From: Paenibacillus ferrarius
GTDB lineage: Bacteria; Bacillota; Bacilli; Paenibacillales; NBRC-103111
Length of the DNA stretch: 64,000 nucleotides
Assembly (NCBI RefSeq): GCF_002027705.1
Contig: NZ_MBTG01000023.1
Span: 248,001-312,000 of the forward strand
Direction of reading: 5' to 3'
Positions within the stretch are counted from its first letter, which is position 1, and the number at the start of each line of letters is the position of its first letter. The notes under the pieces were generated by a model that searched no databases, had not been told where the DNA came from, and saw only the letters and a program-made list of their open reading frames with translations. The translations under genes were made by a program, and so were the position numbers. Below, piece by piece: positions 51,205 to 60,005 of the stretch.

Positions 51205-51880
51205 CCACCTTATAGCCTAAACCGCGTACGGTTTTAATGAACGTTGGATCTTTGGGATCATCTTCTAGCTTTTCCCTCAACCTTTTGATGTAAACCGTTA
51301 ACGTATTGTCATTGACGAAATCCCCGGCAACATCCCAAATTTGTTCTAAAAGCTGATTTCTGGAAAGAATCTGCCCGATGTGGTTAACGAAAATCAGCAG
51401 CAAGCGGTACTCCAATGCCGTCACTGGGATTTCATCCCCATGTTTATATACCTTGCCTTCTAATGTATTAATGCGAATATGATCTAATTCAATGATTGCT
51501 TTGGCTTGCGGCTGCTTCTGATATCTTCGCAAAACAGTCTTAATTCGTGAGAGCAGCTCGCGAATGCGAAAAGGCTTGGTAATATAGTCGTCGGCTCCCA
51601 TATCAAGCCCCATCACGACATTGACTTCATCATCCACGGCCGTCAGGAAAATAACAGGAATGTCGCTTTGCCCTTTCACCATTTTACACAACTCATACCC
51701 GCTTCCATCCGGCAGTGATAAATCGAACAGGCATAAGGCAAACTGATCCAACTGCTCGGCTATCACCTTTTTCGCAGATGCAACGTCATGGCACAGAACC
51801 GTGGAAAACTGGTCTTGCTGCAACGAATACTCGAGTCCAGACGCGATGGTCTTATCATCTTCCACCAATAAAATGTTCAT
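51197..51880 (-). CDS. OmpR-family response regulator for the ABC transporter
   Basis: A 227-residue regulator: receiver (EDDK at 7-10, phospho-acceptor Asp53 in LFDLSLPDGSG, ITKPFRIRELLSRI) and winged helix (VTALEYRLLLIFV, TVRGLGYKVGE). It is coupled to the kinase by an eight-base overlap. Two AAGTCA half-sites at 51915-51927 lie just upstream, resembling the repeats at 50147, which suggests it also controls its own gene. Confidence 0.94.
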   Translation of the reverse strand: MNILLVEDDKTIASGLEYSLQQDQFSTVLCHDVASAKKVIAEQLDQFALCLFDLSLPDGSGYELCKMVKGQSDIPVIFLTAVDDEVNVVMGLDMGADDYITKPFRIRELLSRIKTVLRRYQKQPQAKAIIELDHIRINTLEGKVYKHGDEIPVTALEYRLLLIFVNHIGQILSRNQLLEQIWDVAGDFVNDNTLTVYIKRLREKLEDDPKDPTFIKTVRGLGYKVGE

Positions 51881-51914
51881 TGGGTCCTCATCCTAATTTA
51901 ATATTTTTGAAAAA

Positions 51915-51927
51915 TGACTTGTGACTT
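51915..51927 (-). promoter_or_regulatory. Possible autoregulatory half-sites of the 51197 regulator
   Basis: On the minus strand AAGTCACAAGTCA lies 35 bp before the start, downstream of a TATGATACAAT -10-like stretch. The AAGTCAC word is the one repeated at 50147-50190, but the copies here are 7, not 11, bp apart. Confidence 0.35.
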
Positions 51928-51996
51928 ATGATTGTATCATATTAAAAAGGTTGCGGATTAGCAAAGAAGCAGGCTTTCGGCAATTGTTTTTGGCAG

Positions 51997-52027
51997 TAGA
52001 CTTTACCCTTAGGGCAAGGTGTACAGT
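51997..52027 (+). promoter_or_regulatory. MerR-type promoter with 19-bp spacer and operator dyad
   Basis: TAGACT (51997-52002) and TACAGT (52022-52027) are separated by exactly 19 bp, and the spacer contains the dyad TACCCTTAGGGCA within CTTTACCCTTAGGGCAAGG. This over-long spacer with central dyad is the hallmark of promoters that MerR proteins activate by DNA distortion. It precedes the MerR gene at 52090. Confidence 0.8.
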
Positions 52028-52089
52028 AAAGTTGAACAACGTATTGATGCTTAAGGGATTTAGACAAATATGATAATGGAGGCGGCCTT

Positions 52090-52914
52090 TTGCTATCGAT
52101 TGGAGAATTCTCGAAGATATGCGAGGTATCTACAAAAACACTGCGATATTATGATGAAATCGGATTAATCCATCCAGATGAGATTAACCCTGAGAACGGT
52201 TATAGGTATTATTCCATCAAGCAACTAAAAAGAATGCTTCTTATCAACCGTTTGAAATCTTATCATTTTCCTCTCGATGAAATCAAAACGATTCTCGAAT
52301 TGGAAGATAATCCATCCGAAGAGAAGCTTTATTCCGCCCTTAATCGCAAGAGAAAGGAGATACAAGATCGACGTAACGCTTTTGAATATACCCTGCAACA
52401 AATGAGTGCTGATATTTTAAATTTAGAAAAGGGCATCTCCATGATGTCATACCTTGACAGCATTGAAGTACAACTTGTTGAAACCCAGCCCATGACTATC
52501 CTTTATACGCGCCAGATGATGAGCAGCGAGGACTATGTGGAAGGATATGGCAAGTATTTTGGCAGGCTATATGCAAAGATTGCTACTGACAAGCTCACCT
52601 TGCTTGGTACGCCAATGACCATTTATCACAGCCCTGAGTACAATCCTAACGGCAATGATACAGAGTTCGCCATCCCGATAGAAGAAGCTGTAAAAGGAAC
52701 GAGAGATATGTCTGGAGAGCTCTGCGCGATGTCTGTTATAAAGGGGGCCTATCCCGAATTGACATCGGTATATGCGAAGCTGAGGGAATGGGTAGAGAAT
52801 GAAGGATATGCATTGGTGAAATCACCCTATGAAGTATATCTAACTGATCCCAATCAAGCCACCGTTCCTGAGGATATTGTGACCGAGGTGTATTTTCCTG
52901 TAAAGAAAAAATAA
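52090..52914 (+). CDS. MerR-family regulator with GyrI-like effector domain (BmrR-like)
   Basis: A 274-residue regulator: MerR HTH and wing (1-70, SIGEFSKICEVSTKTLRYYDEIGLI...ENGYRYYS), a dimerisation coiled coil (about 80-115) and a C-terminal GyrI-like ligand domain (about 125-270). The TTG start follows GGAGGCGG. BmrR-type proteins bind hydrophobic cations and activate exporter genes. Here the next gene is a beta-lactamase-like serine hydrolase 70 bp downstream, probably in the same operon. The promoter shows autoregulation features. Confidence 0.93.
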   Translation: MLSIGEFSKICEVSTKTLRYYDEIGLIHPDEINPENGYRYYSIKQLKRMLLINRLKSYHFPLDEIKTILELEDNPSEEKLYSALNRKRKEIQDRRNAFEYTLQQMSADILNLEKGISMMSYLDSIEVQLVETQPMTILYTRQMMSSEDYVEGYGKYFGRLYAKIATDKLTLLGTPMTIYHSPEYNPNGNDTEFAIPIEEAVKGTRDMSGELCAMSVIKGAYPELTSVYAKLREWVENEGYALVKSPYEVYLTDPNQATVPEDIVTEVYFPVKKK

Positions 52915-52984
52915 CAGCAAGACCCGACATTTTACTTAGCGCTCGCTAAAAAAAAACAAAACCGGCTTTTAGGAGGTATCCTTC

Positions 52985-54007
52985 ATGCAAAGAAACTACT
53001 GGCCAACTAGAGAGTGGCAAGCCGCAGACCCGGCAACCTTGAGAATGGACCCTGACATGCTTTCGAAGCTTGATCCTATAATTCAATCCGAGTACAGCAA
53101 TATCAACGGTATCGTTGTTGTGCGAAATGGCTATGTGGCTTACGAAAAATATTATAATAGGTATGGCCCGGATGATACGCACCATGTAACATCTGTAACG
53201 AAAAGTATACTATCCGCCCTCATTGGTATAGCCATAGATGCAAGATATATTGAATGTGTAGACCAGAAGGTGCTGGATTTTTTCCCCGAATATGTTCCGG
53301 GTGCCGTTGAAAAGCAGAAACGAGAAATCACCATACGCCATCTTCTCACGATGACAGCTCCCTATTCATTTGCGGACTGGCACGAACCGCTGGACAAGAT
53401 GTGTATGCAGCCTGACTGGGTCAAATATACGCTGGATATGCTGGGTCAAAAAGGGATTATCGGAACGTTTAAATACTCCACTGCGGGGGCGCACCTGCTT
53501 TCAGCCATTCTCACTCGCAGCACAGGAACAAGTGCCCGTGAGTTCGCCAACGAACACTTATTTAAACCCCTCGGCATGAAAGAAATCCCGGATTATGAAA
53601 TGAAGTCATTTGGGTTTGAAGATTTATTCGGAAACCATGTGAAAGGATGGGTTAAAGACCCCAACAACAACTCCACAGGGGGATGGGGACTTACGCTAAC
53701 CCCCCGTGATATGGCCCGTTTTGGTTTTCTATATTTAAACCGTGGCATTTGGGACAATCATCCGATTATTTCCAGCACGTGGATCGATCAATCTACAGCT
53801 ATGACTCCCAATAAATACGGTTATCTATGGTGGTTACGCGAAGAGGACGGCATGCATGCATACTCTGCCTTTGGCGATGGCGGCAATGTCATTTGTTGCT
53901 TTCCAGACAAAGACCTAGTCGTGGCAATTGCATCAGAATTCATGATGAATGCTCGGGATAGGTGGACTTTGATGAAGGAACATATGATTTCGGCTGTGAT
54001 AGACTAA
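52985..54007 (+). CDS. Serine hydrolase, class C beta-lactamase family
   Basis: A 340-residue beta-lactamase/transpeptidase-like fold. The nucleophile motif is SVTK (Ser70-Lys73), the second motif reads YST in TFKYSTAGAHLLS (the usual YxN Asn is Thr) and the third region is AFGDGGN. No signal peptide is seen, so it is probably cytoplasmic and more likely an esterase or peptidase than a drug-resistance enzyme. TAGGAGGTATCC precedes the ATG. It follows the BmrR-like gene and ends at a bidirectional terminator. Confidence 0.9.
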   Translation: MQRNYWPTREWQAADPATLRMDPDMLSKLDPIIQSEYSNINGIVVVRNGYVAYEKYYNRYGPDDTHHVTSVTKSILSALIGIAIDARYIECVDQKVLDFFPEYVPGAVEKQKREITIRHLLTMTAPYSFADWHEPLDKMCMQPDWVKYTLDMLGQKGIIGTFKYSTAGAHLLSAILTRSTGTSAREFANEHLFKPLGMKEIPDYEMKSFGFEDLFGNHVKGWVKDPNNNSTGGWGLTLTPRDMARFGFLYLNRGIWDNHPIISSTWIDQSTAMTPNKYGYLWWLREEDGMHAYSAFGDGGNVICCFPDKDLVVAIASEFMMNARDRWTLMKEHMISAVID

Positions 54008-54038
54008 AGTTATTGCTGTCAAGAATCCGCATTATACA

Positions 54039-54074
54039 AAAACGCCTTTCCTCAAAAGCAAGAAGGGCGTTTTT
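54039..54074. terminator. Terminator between convergent genes
   Basis: ACGCCtTTC pairs with GAAgGGCGT, with As before and Ts after, between the serine hydrolase and the last gene of the SPFH operon. Confidence 0.82.
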
Positions 54075-54107
54075 GTTATATATTCTATGCACTTGCGGAT
54101 ACACTCA

Positions 54108-55259
54108 TCACATGCTGCTTTCTCGAATCTTTCGATTTACAGCTCTTTCTATAATCAGCTTCACTTTTTTGAAATTTTCTACGTCTTTTTCGGTTTCCGT
54201 CATTTCTTTTTTAAACTCGTAGTTGATACTGCTTAGATTTTTAATCATTTTCACGGCATCTTCAAACTGATCATAAGATAAAGGAGTATTTATATATTGA
54301 CTGGTCTTACGGCGTGCCTCTATAAGTTGATTATGCTGCATGCTGCTCTTATTTATTGTGTTCCAAGTAATCGATTGAATAAAATAGTTGACTTGTGGTC
54401 TAAGATTGCTAGATGGAACATGCATGACATCACTTTCACTTCCATCATTATTGCTCGTTGTAATCGTATAAAAGTTTAGACAATTATAGTTGTTATGTCT
54501 TTCTTCCGAACTTTTAATCTTCGAATAAAGAATTCTTGATGTTGAGTAGTTGCTGATTTCATCACTCAGCAGATCCAAGTTCCCATTCATTTCATACAGT
54601 TCATTATCTGTCATGTAAATATACTGAACCTGAAAAGAAGCATATACCTCATGATCACCAAATTTCTTCGAGGTGTTCTTTGCATTGGGTGATGAAATGA
54701 AATGCAGCGCAACAAGCTCCGACTCGTCAACCCCTAGCTGTGTCCTGCAAAATTTCACGCCATGGTAGTGCATGGCCTGCTCCACTGTGTTGGAAGCCTG
54801 CTCATACGAAAGTTCTAACGCGTTGTATTCACCCAATTCCGCTTCGTGCATCGCAAGATCGGACTGATAGGCAGTCAGCTTCTGTTCATGCTCTTGTATG
54901 AATTTCTTCGTCAGCTTCCCATTTAAACGGGTAAAAAAAGCATCCACTTTTTTCTTCCATACAAAATAGGCAACCAGCATCAGAAAGACGACGCTCCAAA
55001 GAATGATAGAAACCACATCGGAAATACTGCTAGTGATCTTGAATCCCCAGATGACGACACTCATCGCAAAAGCCAGACTCATCCAACATCTCACCGGCTT
55101 CTTCGCTAAATTATCAAAGAAGCGGTTCCTCTTAACCGCAGGTTCCTTCTGGTTGAAGACAGGAACATTCGTTGTCAAACTATTCTTAAGATAGGAAAGC
55201 TTGTCCGTTATAGACAGATCGTCGAATGAAACATCGGCTAAATGTTTTAATGTACTCAT
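54108..55259 (-). CDS. Unknown membrane protein, fourth gene of the SPFH operon
   Basis: A 383-residue protein: cytoplasmic N-terminus (about 1-55), two membrane helices (about 57-78 and 82-102), a coiled-coil stretch (about 125-170, LAMHEAELGEYNALELSYEQA) and a C-terminal mixed domain (VYASFQVQYIYMTDNELYEM). No known family. It lies 15 bp after the zinc-ribbon gene on the same strand, with GGAG before the ATG. AT-rich like its operon partners. It may be the membrane partner of the zinc-ribbon protein; this is inferred from position only. Confidence 0.8.
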   Translation of the reverse strand: MSTLKHLADVSFDDLSITDKLSYLKNSLTTNVPVFNQKEPAVKRNRFFDNLAKKPVRCWMSLAFAMSVVIWGFKITSSISDVVSIILWSVVFLMLVAYFVWKKKVDAFFTRLNGKLTKKFIQEHEQKLTAYQSDLAMHEAELGEYNALELSYEQASNTVEQAMHYHGVKFCRTQLGVDESELVALHFISSPNAKNTSKKFGDHEVYASFQVQYIYMTDNELYEMNGNLDLLSDEISNYSTSRILYSKIKSSEERHNNYNCLNFYTITTSNNDGSESDVMHVPSSNLRPQVNYFIQSITWNTINKSSMQHNQLIEARRKTSQYINTPLSYDQFEDAVKMIKNLSSINYEFKKEMTETEKDVENFKKVKLIIERAVNRKIRESSM

Positions 55260-55274
55260 AGAATCTCCTTTCGT

Positions 55275-55901
55275 CTAAATGGCTAACACAGAATCAAAGT
55301 AACTTCTATCGCTTTCATCTAACTTCACAATTTTTAAAATCTGATGTATCTCTTCCACGTCAAGTTGAAAATTGTTCGCTTTCTCAAGAAGCAGCTTGCT
55401 GCTGCCACCCTGATGCATATTGAAAAGGTAGTACTCATAATAGTCTCGCTTAATTACGGCTTGCATAATGTAATACAAACCTGTTCCACTGGATAAGACT
55501 TGAGCACTGTTTAAATAAGATTCTACCTTACGGACTTTATCGATATGGAGTACACGCGGTTTTTTTCCTTCCAACATAGCAAGAGCCATGTAATAGAAGA
55601 CATTGGGATCTGTACAGTCATTTTCGGCCAGCTTTTTAAGAATATCGAATGAAAACTCATAATTCTGCGCATCGATATGACACATGGCCAGGGAGATCGC
55701 AATAGGAATATTGCCTTTGTTATCCTCTAATTTCTCCTTATAGGAGGTGATGTAATTGTGCTTTGTTTGACTATCCATCTTCGCCAAAGCAGCCAAATTC
55801 TTGGGGATATAGGCGGTGCCACAAAATTCACAAACCTGATTAATGTCTATCGGCAGGTTTGCCCCACAATTGGGACAAGTATTTACAATAATCTTCGCCA
55901 T
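55275..55901 (-). CDS. Zinc-ribbon protein, third gene of the SPFH operon
   Basis: A 208-residue protein with an N-terminal zinc ribbon (CPNCG at 9-13, CEFCG at 27-31) followed by helical TPR-like segments (NIPIAISLAMCHIDAQNYEF, FYYMALAMLEG). No signal or membrane helix. TAGGAGGTACCC precedes the ATG. It follows the membrane-protein gene by 10 bp. Zinc ribbons also occur three times at the end of the SPFH protein of the same operon, suggesting a shared assembly. Function unknown. Confidence 0.82.
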   Translation of the reverse strand: MAKIIVNTCPNCGANLPIDINQVCEFCGTAYIPKNLAALAKMDSQTKHNYITSYKEKLEDNKGNIPIAISLAMCHIDAQNYEFSFDILKKLAENDCTDPNVFYYMALAMLEGKKPRVLHIDKVRKVESYLNSAQVLSSGTGLYYIMQAVIKRDYYEYYLFNMHQGGSSKLLLEKANNFQLDVEEIHQILKIVKLDESDRSYFDSVLAI

Positions 55902-55911
55902 AGGGTACCTC

Positions 55912-56724
55912 CTACTGAATTCTAACTCTATCCATTGTTAAAATTTCGTCTAAGATGCGAGAAGTTTTTTGGTAGATTTCATTAACGTGCTCTTGTTCCA
56001 TGTGCTTTTGACTTTGTAACGCTTTGAGGCGGTCTCTCAACTCGTTGCAGGAAAGAATAACATCCCATTCTACCTCTGGCTTATCGCTTCGTCCAAATAC
56101 ACCCAGCGCCCTTGATTTTATAGTTAATTTATCATACAAAACCTTAGTTTTGCTGAAATCAAGGCTCTGATACTCTCCAGCCAATTGGTTATAAGATAAA
56201 ATGATATGGGATAACGTTGCCGCAACATCTCGGGTATTAGCCTTTTGCAACTCTTCATTTTCCAATTCGTTTGTTGAATGATCGGCTGCGTAAAGTATCG
56301 ATGCGTAAGTTATAACATACAAGGCGACACCCAACAACGCTAATACACTATACGAGCCGCTTATTTTTAATTGGGTCGTTTCTATAGCTGCGGGTAACTT
56401 GCGCACAAAATGATCCAGAGCATCACTCAAAGCGAATCTTGCATATATCCCTATTAACGTCAATTCAATAGCAGCAAACAACTGCGTTGTTGTTACAAGC
56501 GCTAGCTTATAAGGGAACCGTATGGATGAGGTGCTTCTCGCTATAAAAGCTTGATAGAAACCAAATACTTCGGCTGCACCTATGAAAATAACAATGAGCA
56601 TTATGAGGTAGGTAGCAAACGAATTTAACGCCAATCCTACGACAACAATAAGGAAAAACACGAGTAATAATACGCAGGCTGCAACAACACTTGCCAGTAT
56701 CTTAAAATACCTATCCTTACTCAA
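55912..56724 (-). CDS. Unknown polytopic membrane protein, second gene of the SPFH operon
   Basis: About 270 residues with four membrane helices (about 8-32, 35-60, 77-102 and 125-150) and a cytoplasmic helical C-terminus (about 160-270, rich in Leu/Glu/Lys). I recognise no family. The TTG at 56724 fits the GGAG nine bases upstream better than the TTG at 56730. It starts 14 bp after the SPFH stop codon. The arrangement suggests a membrane partner of the SPFH scaffold. Confidence 0.78.
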   Translation of the reverse strand: MSKDRYFKILASVVAACVLLLVFFLIVVVGLALNSFATYLIMLIVIFIGAAEVFGFYQAFIARSTSSIRFPYKLALVTTTQLFAAIELTLIGIYARFALSDALDHFVRKLPAAIETTQLKISGSYSVLALLGVALYVITYASILYAADHSTNELENEELQKANTRDVAATLSHIILSYNQLAGEYQSLDFSKTKVLYDKLTIKSRALGVFGRSDKPEVEWDVILSCNELRDRLKALQSQKHMEQEHVNEIYQKTSRILDEILTMDRVRIQ

Positions 56725-56737
56725 TTCCAACCACTCC

Positions 56738-57895
56738 TTATACTAAAGATGTGCCGCATTCAGGGCAAAACCTCGAGCCGGCCGTCAGTTCGTGATTACA
56801 ACTTGGGCAGGAAATGATCCCGATTGCAGTTCCACATTCTGAACAAAATTTAGCATTTTCCTTGTTCTCCGCGTTACATTTATAGCATGGCTTGGTCGAT
56901 TGCATTTTTTGTCCGCAATCCGCGCAAAATTTGGCATCGGGTGAGTTAGCCGAATTGCAATGTTTGCAAGGAACACTTGTCTCTGCTGGTGATGGTGGCA
57001 CAGGCTGTCTTATCGTATTATTCGATATATTCGAAATTGCGCCTCCGAGCTGGCCCATCATGCCAAAACCTAAGCCCATTCCGATACCCGCATTAGCCAT
57101 TCCCGAGGTACCCTCATTTTTAGAGAAATTACCCATAATCTCAAATTGTTTTTGCGTGGCATATCTAGCATCACCAAGAATATCAAACTCGGCTTTACGC
57201 TGGAGAATGCCATTAATAACTTCCATATCTTCATCTGGGAAATTAATAGAGTTGACAAAAAAGTTAACTAATTCTATCCCGAACGTTAAGAAACCATCCT
57301 TCATATCATCCATACATAGCTGTGCGATTTCTCTTTGTTTGGCACGGATATCCAAAACCGATACTTTTTTATCAATGATGTATTGCGCTAGAATCGTATC
57401 TACGCTATTAAGGACGATACCTTTGAAATTCGGCAGCAAATTTTGCACCGTGATGGTCGTCCCACCCTTTTGCGTGCCTATAATTTGGGTTAGAAATATA
57501 CTATAGTCATTCACTCTCATGGTGTACTGTCCATTAGCTCTTGCATTAATTCTTACATGGTAAACCGGATCTACGATCTGAATCGGCGACTCCGTTCCCC
57601 ACTTTAAATTCATATTCAACGTTGTGTTAATATAATAAATTTCCGCGGTAAAAGGAGTTGCATTACCAAATGGCAAATTGACCAGTTGGTTTAGCAGCGG
57701 GATGTTTCCCGTTGACAAGGTATGGGTACCAGGCCCAAATAAATCCAGCGCTCTTCCCTCTTTGACGAATATAGCAAGCTGGCCTTCACCGACGACAAGC
57801 TGCGCTCCCATGGTTAAATCTTCACTAGGATATTTGTAAACCAACCAATTCCCGTCCGCAGCTCCATCATACTTAATTCTATCAATTAGTGCCAA
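56738..57895 (-). CDS. SPFH-domain protein with three C-terminal zinc ribbons (YdjI-like)
   Basis: A 385-residue protein. The N-terminal SPFH (band-7-like) domain begins ALIDRIKYDG and contains GPGTHTLSTGNIPLL and LVNLPFGNATPFTAEIYYIN, as in B. subtilis YdjI. A helical stretch (about 215-265) and a Gly/Met-rich segment (MGLGFGMMGQLGG) follow, then three zinc ribbons from about 300 on (CKHC/CADCG, CYKC/CSECG, CPSC/CPECG). SPFH proteins scaffold membrane patches and YdjI takes part in PspA-linked envelope stress in Bacillus; no PspA gene adjoins here. The TTG at 57895 is preferred by family alignment. First gene of the four-gene operon. Confidence 0.9.
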   Translation of the reverse strand: MALIDRIKYDGAADGNWLVYKYPSEDLTMGAQLVVGEGQLAIFVKEGRALDLFGPGTHTLSTGNIPLLNQLVNLPFGNATPFTAEIYYINTTLNMNLKWGTESPIQIVDPVYHVRINARANGQYTMRVNDYSIFLTQIIGTQKGGTTITVQNLLPNFKGIVLNSVDTILAQYIIDKKVSVLDIRAKQREIAQLCMDDMKDGFLTFGIELVNFFVNSINFPDEDMEVINGILQRKAEFDILGDARYATQKQFEIMGNFSKNEGTSGMANAGIGMGLGFGMMGQLGGAISNISNNTIRQPVPPSPAETSVPCKHCNSANSPDAKFCADCGQKMQSTKPCYKCNAENKENAKFCSECGTAIGIISCPSCNHELTAGSRFCPECGTSLV

Positions 57896-58066
57896 GCTAA
57901 CCACCCCAATAATCAGCAAAATTTAACAAAAAGCAACAAATTTATACTATCATAATAACTACTAAAGTACCAGATTATAACATTAGATAGTCCGAATAAA
58001 ATGAGACTCAGGACGCTTTAGAACATAGCCCTGTTGTGTATCGATCGGGTTTAGAACTTCAACCTA

Positions 58067-58110
58067 AAGAAGATGTGATGCAGGGTTAAACACCTACGTC
58101 ACATCTTCTT
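58067..58110 (-). terminator. Bulged hairpin after rpoN
   Basis: AAGAAGATGTGA (58067-58078) pairs with TCACATCTTCTT (58099-58110), with an inner AGG/CCT stem. It lies 80 bp past the rpoN stop on the minus strand. The remaining 57920-58189 shows no gene. Confidence 0.7.
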
Positions 58111-58189
58111 CGATATTGTGTATACATTTTGAGTAGTGGCAGCCCGACGCCTAATTAAGGCACCCTATTGACGCTCATCAAACTCGCGA

Positions 58190-59482
58190 CTAATGATTTC
58201 TTCTCCTCCTAGAGGGCTGCAAATTCATTTGCTCTCTATACTTGGTCACCGTTCTACGCGAGATCAGTAACCCGTCGCTTGTCAGAAGGGATGCGATTTG
58301 TTGATCGGATAACGGCGAAGCCGGCTTCTCTGATGAGATGCATTCCCGAATTCGCTCCTTGATGTAGATCGCCGAAACCGTTGTTCCGTCAGCCTGTTTA
58401 ATAGAGGACGAGAAGAAATGCTTCAGCTCAAAAAGCCCCCACGGCGTTCGAATATACTTATGGTTAACCGTGCGGCTAATTGTTGATTCATGCACGCCAA
58501 GCGTTTCGGCAACCTGCTTCATGGACATCGGCCGAATAGAAGAGGAGCCTTTCTCGCAAAACCCCGCCTGCAGCTGAAAAATAGCGCCAGCCACCTTCAG
58601 CAGCGTCACCTTTCTTCGCTCAATACTATCGATCAGCCCTTTCGCCGCTAGCCAGTTTCTCTTCAAATAACGGTGGACATCCCTGGAGGCTATCTGCTCC
58701 ATCATACCAAAGTAGGAACCACTCAATGTAATGGCTGGCAGATAACCACTCTCAATGAACACTTCGTACTTCCCTTCAACCTGCTTAAGCTGAAGATCAG
58801 GCATGATATAAGACGTCTTCCCCCTACTATATAAAGCCCCTGGCTTGGGATTCAGCGAGCTTATTTTCTGTATGGCTGCTTTAATTTCCGCAAGGTCTGT
58901 TTCGTACTTCTCTGCTAGCTGTCGGAACCTTCCTTCTGCAATGCTAAGCAAATCATGTTGGACTAGGCTGCAAACTAAGGGATCTCCCTCCAGCTCCTGC
59001 CGCAATTGAAGAATGAGGCACTCCGCTAATGTCGAGGCCCCCACACCATACGGCTCTAAGCTTTGTACGACACCGACGGCCTCACGCACCTGACTTAAAG
59101 AAGCACCCATAAACGCAGAGATTTCTTCTATGGAATGGAGGAGATATCCCTTATCGTCCAGATTGCCGATGATCCATTTGCACAGGGCTAGGACAGCACG
59201 GTCAAGCTTCATATAGGTGAGCTGCTCGAGCAATACCGATTCTAAAGTTGCCTCGCTTGAAAGATCAACATTAAGCCACCAGTCTTGTTCAGAGCTGCTT
59301 GCACGACGCATTGCGGGGATATCCTTAGCGGGTTGAAGTTCGATAAAAGGATTATCCATCGCTTGCTGCTTAATAAATTCATTCAAATCCAAGGAGGACA
59401 TATGCAGGATTTCCATAGACTGCCGCATCTGGGGCGTAAGCAGCAGCTTTTGTTCCTGCTCAGCGGATAATAAGATTTCCAT
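58190..59482 (-). CDS. rpoN: RNA polymerase sigma-54 factor (RpoN/SigL)
   Basis: A 430-residue sigma-54: Gln-rich region I (SAEQEQKLLLTPQMRQSMEIL) that contacts activators, a core-binding domain (about 75-300), an HTH (TMKQVAETLGVHESTISRTV) and the C-terminal RpoN box SRRTVTKYREQMNL that reads the -24 element. The ATG at 59482 is nine bases after GGAGG; an ATG six bases earlier is too close to it. A terminator separates it from the DUF779 gene, so it has its own promoter. It will transcribe the aldehyde dehydrogenase promoter at 61567. Confidence 0.97.
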   Translation of the reverse strand: MEILLSAEQEQKLLLTPQMRQSMEILHMSSLDLNEFIKQQAMDNPFIELQPAKDIPAMRRASSSEQDWWLNVDLSSEATLESVLLEQLTYMKLDRAVLALCKWIIGNLDDKGYLLHSIEEISAFMGASLSQVREAVGVVQSLEPYGVGASTLAECLILQLRQELEGDPLVCSLVQHDLLSIAEGRFRQLAEKYETDLAEIKAAIQKISSLNPKPGALYSRGKTSYIMPDLQLKQVEGKYEVFIESGYLPAITLSGSYFGMMEQIASRDVHRYLKRNWLAAKGLIDSIERRKVTLLKVAGAIFQLQAGFCEKGSSSIRPMSMKQVAETLGVHESTISRTVNHKYIRTPWGLFELKHFFSSSIKQADGTTVSAIYIKERIRECISSEKPASPLSDQQIASLLTSDGLLISRRTVTKYREQMNLQPSRRRRNH

Positions 59483-59567
59483 AGGCATTCTCCTCCTTGG
59501 TTTTTGATTGCAAACGCTTAACACTATTATATTCACTAGTTTCTGACAGAAGCTATAAGAAAATAAA

Positions 59568-59599
59568 CCCTGCTCCCTTCGCCATGGAAGGAAGCAGGG
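59568..59599 (-). terminator. Terminator of the aldehyde dehydrogenase operon
   Basis: CCCTGCTcCCTTC pairs with GAAGGaAGCAGGG, followed on the minus strand by TTTATTTTCTT, 26 bp after the DUF779 stop. Confidence 0.88.
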
Positions 59600-59624
59600 A
59601 AACTTGATCTTGCAAATACAAAGC

Positions 59625-59990
59625 TTATAGACCCAGCACACGCCGCTCCTCATCCGTGAACATCCTCGAGCGAGTCAGAAAACGCTGGCCTTCCGGCCCT
59701 TCAAGCGAGAACATCCCGCCTCTGCCGGGTACGACATCGATGATGAGCTGCGTATTCCGCCAATATTCGTATTGGGCCTTGCTCATGTAGAAGGGTGCAT
59801 CGCCTATGTCCCCTAGCCATACGTCGCTGTCGCCGATCAGAAACTCCCCTTGCGCGTAACACATCGGAGAGCTGCCATCGCAGCAGCCCCCAGATTGATG
59901 GAACATGACGGGGCCATGCTTCGTCTTTACCTTTTCGATTAGCGCTAGCGCGGTATCGGTAGCAATAACCTTGCTCACTTCCGTCGTCAT
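59625..59990 (-). CDS. DUF779 domain-containing protein
   Basis: A 121-residue protein with the DUF779 pattern: FHQSGGCCDGSSPMC (about 31-45, clustered cysteines), VWLGDIGDAPFYM, RGGMFSLEGPEGQRFLTRSR. DUF779 genes are frequently found beside acetaldehyde-type aldehyde dehydrogenases, as here, 15 bp after one. The cysteine cluster suggests metal binding, but no activity is established. GGGGAG precedes the ATG. It is the last gene of the sigma-54-controlled operon. Confidence 0.93.
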   Translation of the reverse strand: MTTEVSKVIATDTALALIEKVKTKHGPVMFHQSGGCCDGSSPMCYAQGEFLIGDSDVWLGDIGDAPFYMSKAQYEYWRNTQLIIDVVPGRGGMFSLEGPEGQRFLTRSRMFTDEERRVLGL

Positions 59991-60005
59991 CGTATGGCTC
60001 TCCCC

